The notes: generated by a model from the sequence alone, not told the origin. A stretch of 6,521 bases of DNA from Candidatus Elarobacter sp. (GCA_030150085.1 JASLGJ010000080.1:1-6521), one strand, 5' to 3'; counted from the stretch's first letter, positions 1 through 5,819 are shown. Numbers and translations are program-made.

Positions 1-317
1 GCCAGCACCGGGTCGAGCACCACCGGCACGCCCGGGTAGAGCGCCAGGCCGGCCGCCACCGCGCGCACCGCCTCGGCCGAGAGCAGCGCGCCGACGTGGA
101 ACGCGCCCACCTCGGCCGCGCGCAGGGCCTCGAACTGCGCCCCGATCGCCGCCGCGTCCAGCGGCACGCGGGCCAGCACGCGCTCCGCGCTCTGCGCGCT
201 CACCCCGGCCACCACGCAGACCGGCCGCACCGCGTCCGCCGCCAGCGCGAGCATGGCGAACCCCAGCCCGGCGAAGGCGAGCGGGTGCGTCGTCCCGACC
301 GCGCAGACGACGGTCAC
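1..317 (-). CDS. thiD: Divergent ThiD-like hydroxymethylpyrimidine (phosphate) kinase, 5' part only
   Basis: The gene runs off the left edge; 105 complete codons are visible from a GTG at 317. ThiD enzymes (ribokinase-like fold, cytoplasmic) phosphorylate HMP and HMP-P to give the pyrophosphate that ThiE couples to the thiazole. The fragment aligns with the ThiD N-terminal half: VSAQ (residues 39-42) at the pyrimidine-contact position, AQFEAL, HVGALLSAEAV like the usual KTGML segment, and VVLDPVL at the visible end. The N-terminal signature is poor: the usual AGSDSGGGAGIQADL is replaced by AVGTTHPLAFAGLGFAML, so the GSD aspartate and the QAD are missing. A GAGGG ribosome site at 323-327 with a 5-base spacer supports the GTG start. 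It follows thiE by 49 bases on the same strand, which favours a thiamine role. It could instead be a repurposed ribokinase-family paralog. The family call is fairly secure; activity is not. Confidence 0.72.
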   Translation of the reverse strand, partial: MTVVCAVGTTHPLAFAGLGFAMLALAADAVRPVCVVAGVSAQSAERVLARVPLDAAAIGAQFEALRAAEVGAFHVGALLSAEAVRAVAAGLALYPGVPVVLDPVL

Positions 318-349
318 GGGCGCCCTCGCGGCACGACGGTCACGGGCGC
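307..349. repeat. 17-bp direct repeat (period 26) at the thiE-thiD junction
   Basis: The 17-base word acgacggtcacgggcgc occurs exactly at 307-323 and again at 333-349. Each copy carries the minus-strand codons GTG-ACC-GTC-GT, so the thiD start region is duplicated. The upstream copy (GTG at 343) opens a 9-codon reading frame whose TGA (316-314) overlaps the real GTG start at 317 as GTGA. A looser third match, GGTCAC at 365-370, lies at the thiE stop, giving a spacing of about 26-27 bases. The repeat itself is directly visible; any regulatory effect is inference. Confidence 0.85.
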
Positions 350-366
350 TGCCGGGAGCATGCCGG

Positions 367-1005
367 TCACGCGCCCTCCCACGCCGCGACCAGGGCGCGG
401 GCGTCGCGCTCGGGCTCGTCGATCGCCAGGGCCGAGATGACGGCCGCCATCGCGGCGCCCGTCTCGCGCACCCGCCCGATCGTGGCCTGGGTGAGGCCGC
501 CGATCGCGGCGCAGGGCAGGGACGTCGCCTCGACCACGGCCCGGGTGCCGCTCAGGCCGATCGGCAGGCCGGCGTCGCCCTTCGAGCCGGTCGCGAAGAC
601 GGGCCCCACGCCCAGGTAGTCCACCAGGGCCGGGTCGGCCGCGCGGGCCTCGGCCGGCGTGCCGCAGGAGAGCCCGATGACGCACCCGCCCAGCCCGATC
701 CGCAGCTGGCGCAGGTCGAGCCCGGCCGCGTCCTCCTGGCCGAGGTGGACGCCGTCGGCGAGCCGGGCCAGCCGGATGTCGTCGTTGATCAGCGCCAGGC
801 CGCCCGCGGCGCGGACGCGGTTGACGATCGCCAGCAGGGTCGCGGCGTCGATGCCCTCCTTGGCGCGGATCTGCACCAGGCGGATTCCGCCCCGCAGGAT
901 CGCCTCGGTGAAGGCGACCGGCTCGCAGCGGCCGGGGTCGATCAGCGCGTAGACGCCCCGCAAACGCGAGCGAGGAGCGTCGCCGCTCCTCGCCGTGCCG
1001 GTCAT
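367..1005 (-). CDS. thiE: Thiamine phosphate synthase ThiE
   Basis: This is a cytoplasmic TIM-barrel enzyme that joins HMP-pyrophosphate to thiazole phosphate to form thiamine phosphate. At 212 residues it has the family's normal length. Visible family landmarks in order are QIRAKE (45-50, usual QLREK), NDD (73-75), DGVHLGQED (83-91) for pyrophosphate/Mg binding, IGLSCGT (109-115), DYLGVGPVFATGSK (128-141) with the conserved lysine, AIGGL (166-170) and a VISAL strand near the end. The IGxS-x-H-T motif has Gly where many members have His, and GSK replaces the common T-x-TK; both look like tolerable variation. The ATG at 1005 gives the barrel start after about 15 extra residues. It lies 13 bases after the lipoprotein stop and no strong ribosome site is visible. 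A ThiD-like kinase follows, consistent with a thiamine pair. TenI-like paralogs are the main alternative, but the intact active-site motifs argue for ThiE. Confidence 0.9.
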   Translation of the reverse strand: MTGTARSGDAPRSRLRGVYALIDPGRCEPVAFTEAILRGGIRLVQIRAKEGIDAATLLAIVNRVRAAGGLALINDDIRLARLADGVHLGQEDAAGLDLRQLRIGLGGCVIGLSCGTPAEARAADPALVDYLGVGPVFATGSKGDAGLPIGLSGTRAVVEATSLPCAAIGGLTQATIGRVRETGAAMAAVISALAIDEPERDARALVAAWEGA

Positions 1006-1018
1006 GCCGGGCCGGTCC

Positions 1019-1573
1019 CTACTGCTGCGGCGACGCCGGGTTGACGATCGCGATGACCTGCGAGCCGGTCGTGGAGCCCTGGGTCGCGGTGACGATCGCG
1101 CAGTAGGCGTTGGTCGCGCTCAGCGTGCCCAGGAAGCTGCCGGCCGGGACCGGGATGGTCAGCGGGGGCGAGAAGATGACGTTGGCCTCGTTGGTCGGGT
1201 CGATCGTGATGTAGAGGCTGTAGTCGGGGGCGTAGGGGCTGAACGGGCCGGTGGCCGAGGTGCCCGAGGTCACCGCGGCGCAGGGCTTGGTGCCGCCCAG
1301 CGTGTTGGCGGTGTAGCTGACGTCGTTCACGATCGCGGCGTGCCAGGTGAAGGCGTTGTTGGTCACGACGCCGTTCTGGGAGCCGCGCAGGGCCAGCGCG
1401 CTCAGCGCGATGCTGCTCCCGGCCAGGACCCGCGGCACGTTCGACTGCCCGCCGGTGCTGATGAAGATCCGGTCGGAGCCCGAGCCGCCGGTGCTCAGGA
1501 CCTGTCCTCCGCCGCTGCACGCGGCAAGAGCTGCCGAGGCGGCAAGGGCGAGCGAGAGGACGATGCGACGCAT
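1019..1573 (-). CDS. Small predicted lipoprotein with Ig-like character, function unknown
   Basis: The product is 184 residues. It starts MRRIVLSLALAASAALAAC, a classic lipoprotein signal: basic N-terminus, hydrophobic core and an LAAC lipobox with the acylated cysteine at 19, followed by a Ser/Gly-rich tether. The mature part is rich in Ser, Thr, Gly and Ala with beta-type alternation. The segment near 49-77 (VLAGSSIALSALALRG ... FTW) resembles the opening of a bacterial Ig-like domain, and two cysteines (98 and 158) could form a disulfide. I do not recognise a family. The frame is open far upstream of the ATG (to about 2509), but the signal peptide and a GGGAG ribosome site (1582-1586, 8-base spacer) fix the start at 1573. 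It is followed 13 bases later by thiE, so it is probably co-transcribed. A surface location is predicted; no partner or substrate can be named. Confidence 0.82.
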   Translation of the reverse strand: MRRIVLSLALAASAALAACSGGGQVLSTGGSGSDRIFISTGGQSNVPRVLAGSSIALSALALRGSQNGVVTNNAFTWHAAIVNDVSYTANTLGGTKPCAAVTSGTSATGPFSPYAPDYSLYITIDPTNEANVIFSPPLTIPVPAGSFLGTLSATNAYCAIVTATQGSTTGSQVIAIVNPASPQQ

Positions 1574-1683
1574 GGATGCGACTCCCGTGAGTACGGCAAA
1601 GCGCCGGAGGCCTTGCCGAGAAGCCGCCGCCGGGCGGAGCGACCGTTCCGTGGCCCTGGGTGCGGTTCCTCTCGTCGCCGAGC
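1574..1683 (-). other. Leader/spacer upstream of the lipoprotein-thiE block, with a hairpin
   Basis: This is the only spacer of any size within the minus-strand gene series. Its clearest structure is an inverted repeat at 1594-1618, cggcaa/ttgccg (1594-1599 with 1613-1618), with an inner gcc/ggc pair around a gga loop (1603-1611). It sits about 20 bases upstream of the lipoprotein ATG, close to the GGGAG ribosome site. It has no following T-run on the minus strand, so it does not look like an intrinsic terminator for the upstream gene. I see no convincing -10/-35 pair here. It may be an untranslated leader or simply a stable GC-rich spacer. Confidence 0.4.
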
Positions 1684-2526
1684 TCAGCCGCGCGGCGCGA
1701 TGGCCACGGTGAGCTCGAACGGCACGTCGCCGCCCTCGCGCAGGGCGGGCGCGACGGTCAGCGACCAGGCCCGCCGGCCCGCGCCGATCCGCGGCGCGGC
1801 GAAGGCCAGCGAGCCGGTGTACTGCGCGTCGGGCGCCAGCGGCACGCCCTCGAAGAGCTGCTTGTCGGTCACCGTCCAGTCCCTGCTGGCCGCGATCCGG
1901 TAGATGCCGCCCCGGTCGTCGCGCAGCACGCTCTTGCCGTACGGCAGCACGGTGACGAAGTTGGAGCCGGTGTTGGCGAAGGTCACCACCACGTCGATCC
2001 GGCCGGGGTAGAAGTCGACCTTCTTCACCGTCAGGCGCAGCCCGGAGGCGCTGGCCGAGGCGTTTGCCGCGAACGCGCGGTACGGCTTGCCCGGGTCCTT
2101 GATCCGCAGCGCGCCGCCTTCGCTCAGCACGCCGAGCGGCACGGTGGCCTCGGCCTCGCGCCGCGCGTCGTGCGCGTGGTCGGTGAACGCGATCCGCTCG
2201 CGCACGAAGAACACCCGCCCGCGCTCGTCGCCGCGCGCGCCGACGATGCGCGCCTCGCGCAGCGCGACGTCGTCCGCGGCGAACACGCTGCGATACGCCT
2301 CGGCGTCGCCGAAGTACGCCCGCTCGCCCGACGTCAGCAGCGCGTACGCGTCGGCATAGCGCCCCGCGCGCTGCGCGTCGACGTACTTGCGCACCAGCGC
2401 GCTCTGCGCGTTGCGCGGCGCGGGTCCGTACGGCACCGTAGCGCGCGCGGCAGGGCTCGCGACCGGCGCGGGTGCCGCGCCGAGCGCGGCGAACAGCGCC
2501 AGCGCGCACGCCGCGCGCGCGCTCAC
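1684..2526 (-). CDS. Secreted two-domain protein (NTF2-like plus beta-sandwich-like), function unknown
   Basis: The product is 280 residues with an N-terminal export signal (Ala/Leu-rich stretch about 4-20, then Pro/Ala with plausible cleavage sites near APA or ASPA). Residues about 40-140 start with ALVRKYVDAQRAGRYADAYALLT, typical of small NTF2/DUF4878-like domains found on exported proteins. Residues about 155-278 start with GLRLTVKKVDFYPGRIDVVVTFANTGSNFVTVLP, which resembles DUF4352-like Ig-fold domains that stabilise extracellular proteins. These are pattern judgements, not searches. The GTG at 2526 overlaps the parB stop as GTGA, and GGAGA at 2533-2537 with a 6-base spacer supports it, so translation is probably coupled to parB. 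No catalytic motif is visible and no partner is known. An envelope or stress role is a guess; the surest statement is that it is exported and co-transcribed with parAB. Confidence 0.78.
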   Translation of the reverse strand: MSARAACALALFAALGAAPAPVASPAARATVPYGPAPRNAQSALVRKYVDAQRAGRYADAYALLTSGERAYFGDAEAYRSVFAADDVALREARIVGARGDERGRVFFVRERIAFTDHAHDARREAEATVPLGVLSEGGALRIKDPGKPYRAFAANASASASGLRLTVKKVDFYPGRIDVVVTFANTGSNFVTVLPYGKSVLRDDRGGIYRIAASRDWTVTDKQLFEGVPLAPDAQYTGSLAFAAPRIGAGRRAWSLTVAPALREGGDVPFELTVAIAPRG

Positions 2527-3452
2527 GGCTGCTCTCCGAGCAGCAGGTCGACGATGCGCAGCAGATCGGCCGGATCGGCGTAGCGCAGCTCGATCGTGCC
2601 GCCGCGCTCCTGCGCGAGCACGCGCACCTGCGTCGCGTAGCGGTAGCGCAGCCGCTCGACGTACTCGTCGTTCGCGCCGGACGCGGATGCGGCGGTGCCG
2701 GCGCGCGCGCGCTTGGGCGCGCCGTCCTGCGCGAGCCGCTCGAGCGCGCGCACCGAGAGCTGCTCGTCGGCCGCGCGGCGCGCCATCGTCTCGCGCCGCT
2801 CGGGCGGAAACGACAGCACGGTGCGCGCGTGCGCGGCGGTCAGCTTGCCGTCGCGCACGAGCTGCTTCACCGAGTCCGGCAGCGAGAGCAGGCGCAGCGC
2901 GTTGGCGATCGCGGGCCGGCTGCGCCCCAAGCGCTGCGCGACCTGCTCCTGGGTGAAGCCGTGCGCTTCCATCAGGTGCGCGAAGCCCATGGCCTCTTCG
3001 AGCGGGTCGAGGTTCTCGCGCTGCAGGTTCTCGATGATCGCGACCTCGAGCGACTCGCGGTCGTCGGCCGAGCGCACGATGGCCGGGATGGTTTCCAGCC
3101 CGGCCGCCTGGGCCGCGCGCCAGCGCCGCTCGCCGGCGATCAGCTCGTAGCCGTCGGGCCGCTCGCGCACGATGATCGGCACCAGCACCCCGAAGCTCGC
3201 GATCGAGGCTTGCAGCTCCGCGAGCGCCTCGGGCGCGAAGGTCGTGCGCGGCTGGAACGGGTTGGGCCGGATCCGCGCGACCGGGATCCGCGGCAGCCCC
3301 TCGCGCGCCGCCGCAGCCCCGGCGGCGGCACCGGCCGCCGCCGAACCGGCCGGGGCGGCGGCTACCGCTGTCGTGGTATGCGTGGTGACATCGCTCGTAC
3401 CGGCATCGCCGAGCAGCGCGCCCAGACCGCGGCCGAGTCCGCGCTTGCTCAT
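2523..3452 (-). CDS. parB: Chromosome partitioning protein ParB (CTP-dependent clamp)
   Basis: ParB binds parS, loads as a CTP-dependent sliding clamp, and recruits SMC and ParA for origin segregation. The 309-residue product is complete. It has the N-terminal ParA-contact peptide KRGLGRGLGALL (3-14), an Ala/Gly linker (about 29-52), then IPVARIRPNPFQPR opening the N domain. The CTP-binding box GERRWR is at 107-112 and ENLQR at 141-145. A helix-turn-helix lies at FTQEQVAQRLGRSRPAIANALRLL (about 166-189). A C-terminal dimerisation segment (GGTIELRYADPADLLRIVDLLL) closes the protein after a variable linker. The ATG at 3452 overlaps the parA TGA as ATGA, with AAGGG (3461-3465) 8 bases upstream. 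Context (adjacent parA, parS inside parA) supports a chromosomal segregation role over a Noc-type paralog. The linker is low-complexity and GC-rich but in frame. Confidence 0.97.
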   Translation of the reverse strand: MSKRGLGRGLGALLGDAGTSDVTTHTTTAVAAAPAGSAAAGAAAGAAAAREGLPRIPVARIRPNPFQPRTTFAPEALAELQASIASFGVLVPIIVRERPDGYELIAGERRWRAAQAAGLETIPAIVRSADDRESLEVAIIENLQRENLDPLEEAMGFAHLMEAHGFTQEQVAQRLGRSRPAIANALRLLSLPDSVKQLVRDGKLTAAHARTVLSFPPERRETMARRAADEQLSVRALERLAQDGAPKRARAGTAASASGANDEYVERLRYRYATQVRVLAQERGGTIELRYADPADLLRIVDLLLGEQP

Positions 3453-4243
3453 GCGGTGATCCCTTGCAGCTCGCGAGCGAGCGAGAGGTAGGCTTGCGCG
3501 CCGCGGCTCTTCACGTCGAAGAGGATCGCCGGCTTGCCGTAGGAGGGCGCCTCGGAGAGGCGGATGTTGCGCGGAATCTGCGTCTTGAACACGCGCTCGG
3601 GGAAGTGCCGGTTCACCTCGTCGAGCACTTCCATCGCCAGCTTGGTCCGTCCATCGAACATGGTGATCAGCACGCCGCGGATGATCAGCTCGGGGTTGAG
3701 CCCTTCCTTGATACGGCGCACGATCGCCACCAGCTGGCTCAGGCCTTCGAGCGCGTAGTACTCGGCCTGGACCGGGATGATGATCTCGTTCGCCGCGGTC
3801 AGGGCGTTGATCGTCAGCAGCCCGAGCGAGGGCGGGCAGTCGATCAGGATCTCGTCGTACCGGCCGAGCACCGGGGCGAGCGCGGTCTTGAGCCGGCCCT
3901 CGCGCTGCAGCGCCGAGACGAGCTCCACCTCGGCACCCGCCAGGTTGAGCGTGGCCGGGACGATCGAGAGGTTCTCGACCTCGGTCCCGCGCGTAACCTC
4001 GGCGACCGACGCGTGCTGGAGCAGCACGTTGTAGACGTCCCGCTCGACCGCCCGCTTGTCGACCCCGACCCCGGTCGTGGTGTTGCCCTGGGGGTCGATG
4101 TCGACGACCAGGACGCGCCGGCCCAGCAGCGCCAGGGACGCGCCCAAGTTGACGGCGGTCGTCGACTTGCCGACGCCGCCCTTCTGGTTGACGATCGCAA
4201 TGACGTTCGCCGTCGTCGTTTCACGTGGAACTGCCGCGGTCAA
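3449..4243 (-). CDS. parA: Chromosome partitioning ATPase ParA (Soj type)
   Basis: ParA dimerises on ATP, coats the nucleoid, and is released by ParB to pull origins apart. The 264-residue protein lacks the N-terminal HTH of plasmid type Ia ParAs, matching the chromosomal Soj class. The deviant Walker A KGGVGKST is at 21-28 with the signature lysine 21. The A' motif DIDPQGN is at 48-54 and Walker B ILIDCPPS at 132-139. The start is a TTG at 4243: an in-frame TAG (the stop of the upstream gene, 4253-4255) lies just upstream, and no ATG or GTG occurs in frame before Walker A, so TTG is the best choice. The ribosome site is weak (AGG about 8 bases upstream), so reinitiation after the upstream gene is likely. 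Codons 5-9 contain a parS sequence. It overlaps parB by 4 bases. Confidence 0.97.
   Translation of the reverse strand: MTAAVPRETTTANVIAIVNQKGGVGKSTTAVNLGASLALLGRRVLVVDIDPQGNTTTGVGVDKRAVERDVYNVLLQHASVAEVTRGTEVENLSIVPATLNLAGAEVELVSALQREGRLKTALAPVLGRYDEILIDCPPSLGLLTINALTAANEIIIPVQAEYYALEGLSQLVAIVRRIKEGLNPELIIRGVLITMFDGRTKLAMEVLDEVNRHFPERVFKTQIPRNIRLSEAPSYGKPAILFDVKSRGAQAYLSLARELQGITA
4217..4232. promoter_or_regulatory. parS: parS centromere-like site inside parA
   Basis: The plus-strand core GTTTCACGTGGAAC (4218-4231) matches the widely conserved bacterial parS consensus TGTTTCACGTGGAACA at all 14 core bases; only the outermost base on each side differs (C and T). It is centred on CACGTG at 4222-4227. 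It encodes parA residues 5-9 (VPRET) and sits 12 bases inside the parA start. Known biology: ParB nucleates here and spreads by CTP-dependent sliding, so the site can act both in segregation and in damping transcription of its own operon. The latter is inference here. No second parS was seen in the window. Confidence 0.93.
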
Positions 4244-4252
4244 AAATCGAAC

Positions 4253-5656
4253 CTACGCTGGCGCAGAGAAATGCTCGTCGATGTAGCGCTCAGCGCGCTC
4301 GACGAGCGAGCCCGGCTCGTTCCGAGACGGGTCGTCGGTGACCTCCTCGAAGAGCGCCTGCAGCACCTCTCCCACCCGCCGGTCCCCGCGAAATCCTGAC
4401 CCGGCCAGTCCCTTGCGCTCGAACAGCGCGATCACGTCGGTGCCGGTCAGGGCGAGATCGCGCACGCTGAAGGCCGGCCGCTCGGCGATCACCGCCGCCA
4501 CCCGGGCCTCGAAACGCTCGTTGCTGTCGTCCCGCTTGGGCAGGCCCGAGCCGCCGATGTCGGCCCAGCGCAGCGCGAAGAGCCGGTCCACGTGCTCCGC
4601 CCCGATCCGCCGCACGAAGCGCCGCAGCGTCTTGTCCTGGGCCTCGGGGTCGGCCGAGTACATGTGGTGCCGCACCAGGTGGGCGACCGTCTCGGCCGTC
4701 TCGCGCGGCAGGCGCAGCCGCTCCAGCATGGCCGGCACCAGGTCGGCCCCGACGTGCTCGTGCTGGTAGAACGTGTTCCCGCGCCCGTCCGGCCGCGGCG
4801 CCGCCGTGCGCGGCTTCCCCACGTCGTGCAGCAGCGCCGCGAGCCGCAGCGTGACGTCGTCGGCCGGCGCCGCGTCCACCGTGGCCAGATTGTGCCGGTA
4901 CACGTCGTACGCGTGCCACTCGTTCTGGTCGACCCCGATCCCCTCGGCCAGCTCGGGCCAGAGCCGCTCCAGCAGCCCGCTCGTCCGCAGGATCTCGATT
5001 CCGACCGAGGGCGCGGGCGCGCGCATCAGCTTGAGCATCTCCTCGCCGACCCGTTCGGCCGAGACGGTCGAGACGAGTTCCGCCGAGGCCGCCAGCGCGG
5101 CCGCGGTCCGCTCGGTCAGCCGGTAGCCGAAGCGCGCGGAGAACTGCGCCGCCCGCAGCATCCGCAGCGGGTCCTCCACGAACGTCGCCTCGTCGACGAT
5201 GTCGATCCGCGCGTACCGAATGTCCTCGATTCCGCCGTAGGGGTCCACGATCGCGTCGTCGCGCAGCCGGCGGGCGATCATGTTCATGCGGAAGTCCCGC
5301 CGGCGCAGGTCGTCCTCGAGCGGAATCTCCGGGCCGGCCTCGACCGCGAACTCCTTGTGACCGACGCCGGTCGAGCGCTCGCGCCGGGGCAAGGCGATGT
5401 CCGCCTCGCCCGCCGTGTGTCGGAACTTCAGGACCGCGAACGAGGCCCCGACCACGTCGACTCGGCCGACCCGCTCCAGCGCGGCGAGCAGCTCGTCCAG
5501 CGGCAGGCCGGTGACGACGTAGTCCAGGTCCTTGGGCGGGCGCGGGATGCCGTCGAGCTTGGTGCGGAACTCGTCCCGGACGCGGCCGCCGACGGCGTAG
5601 ACTTCGGCGGTGGGGAGCGTTGCGGTTAGAACGGCGTCGAGGGGGTGATTGGGCAC
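4253..5656 (-). CDS. cca: CCA-adding-type tRNA nucleotidyltransferase with HD domain
   Basis: The 467-residue protein belongs to the class II poly(A) polymerase/tRNA nucleotidyltransferase family, which builds or repairs the 3' CCA of tRNAs from CTP and ATP in the cytoplasm. Visible motifs in order: GGRVRD (23-28); catalytic DLD (43-45) with the third aspartate in EADIALPR (Asp86); RRDFRMN (119-125) for sugar selection; DPYGG (139-143); EDPLRMLRAAQFSARF (162-177). A C-terminal HD phosphohydrolase domain follows, with His249 and His256, LLHDVGK (276-282), HEH (300-302) and a later RHH. The RRDF-x-x-N arginine after F replaces the common Thr, and Gln172 replaces a frequent Arg. The GTG at 5656 is preceded by GAAGG (5661-5665). 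The stop is 9 bases from the parA start. CCA-adding, A-adding or CC-adding specificity cannot be settled by eye, as only one member is visible here. Confidence 0.9.
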   Translation of the reverse strand: MPNHPLDAVLTATLPTAEVYAVGGRVRDEFRTKLDGIPRPPKDLDYVVTGLPLDELLAALERVGRVDVVGASFAVLKFRHTAGEADIALPRRERSTGVGHKEFAVEAGPEIPLEDDLRRRDFRMNMIARRLRDDAIVDPYGGIEDIRYARIDIVDEATFVEDPLRMLRAAQFSARFGYRLTERTAAALAASAELVSTVSAERVGEEMLKLMRAPAPSVGIEILRTSGLLERLWPELAEGIGVDQNEWHAYDVYRHNLATVDAAPADDVTLRLAALLHDVGKPRTAAPRPDGRGNTFYQHEHVGADLVPAMLERLRLPRETAETVAHLVRHHMYSADPEAQDKTLRRFVRRIGAEHVDRLFALRWADIGGSGLPKRDDSNERFEARVAAVIAERPAFSVRDLALTGTDVIALFERKGLAGSGFRGDRRVGEVLQALFEEVTDDPSRNEPGSLVERAERYIDEHFSAPA

Positions 5657-5665
5657 GGGACCTTC

Positions 5666-5694
5666 ATTGTAGCCTGTCGCGGGATGTGTGTCGC
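5666..5694 (-). promoter_or_regulatory. Candidate promoter P1, very close to the cca start
   Basis: On the minus strand, -35 GCGACA (5694-5689, 4/6 to TTGACA) is followed by exactly 17 bases and -10 TACAAT (5671-5666, 5/6 to TATAAT). The -10 ends only 9 bases before the GTG at 5656, so transcription from it would start within a few bases of the start codon and give a leaderless or nearly leaderless mRNA. In a GC-rich background a match of this quality is suggestive; transcription has not been shown. Confidence 0.55.
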
Positions 5695-5695
5695 T

Positions 5696-5747
5696 GGGGC
5701 GGTGGGTTGCGGGGCCCGGGCGAGGGCGGGGACGGTGCGGGCTGGGG
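5696..5747 (+). other. Dense G-run tract with G-quadruplex potential
   Basis: Eight runs of three or four G occur in 52 bases on the plus strand: 5696-5699, 5704-5706, 5711-5714, 5718-5720, 5724-5726, 5728-5731, 5739-5741 and 5744-5747, with loops of 4, 4, 3, 3, 1, 7 and 2 bases. This satisfies the usual four-run quadruplex rule twice over. It begins 2 bases upstream of the P1 -35 box. For leftward transcription the G strand is the template. Part of the signal may simply reflect high GC. Confidence 0.5.
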
Positions 5748-5790
5748 ACGCTCCCTGCGCGCTTCGTGCGCTCCGGTCGCTGCGTGGGCG

Positions 5791-5819
5791 ATTATATCGC
5801 TGACGCACCAGGGTGCCGA
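5791..5819 (-). promoter_or_regulatory. Candidate promoter P2 reading toward cca
   Basis: The minus strand has a perfect TATAAT (5796-5791) with TCGGCA (5819-5814, 4/6 to TTGACA) 17 bases upstream. Transcription would start near 5784 and give a leader of about 128 bases containing the GAAGG ribosome site of the cca gene. The -35 lies on the transposase side, so it may belong to the insertion element's end, in which case the promoter would be a hybrid made by insertion. This is an inference from sequence match only. Confidence 0.45.

Noticed and set aside
253..1044. Plus-strand frame opposite thiE (263 codons)
   Set aside because: Antisense to ThiE with all its motifs; composition is that of a shadow frame.
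1594..1618. Hairpin as an intrinsic terminator for the secreted-protein gene
   Set aside because: No T-run follows the stem on the minus strand.
1574..1683. Passing resemblance of GCAAGGCCTCCGGC to the GCAAAGCCTCCGGC part of c-di-GMP-I riboswitches
   Set aside because: The other conserved aptamer parts (the GCAAACC segment, the tetraloop/receptor pairing and the closing AGCGGGGTTACC-like end) are not found, so the match is likely chance.
1019..2509. 496-codon minus-strand frame running into the lipoprotein
   Set aside because: Its first two thirds are an Arg-rich shadow of the secreted-protein gene; the signal peptide, lipobox and GGGAG site place the real start at 1573.
2472..3491. Plus-strand open frame (339 codons) opposite parB
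   Set aside because: Antisense to an unambiguous ParB; Arg/Ala-rich with no recognisable motif.
4587..4600. Second CACGTG in cca as a possible parS
   Set aside because: The flanks (gtcCACGTGctcc) do not match the parS arms, so it is only a chance hexamer.
4592..5629. Long plus-strand open frame (345 codons) opposite cca
   Set aside because: It lies antisense to a motif-complete tRNA nucleotidyltransferase, is Arg/Val/Gly-rich low complexity, and is a typical GC-rich shadow frame.
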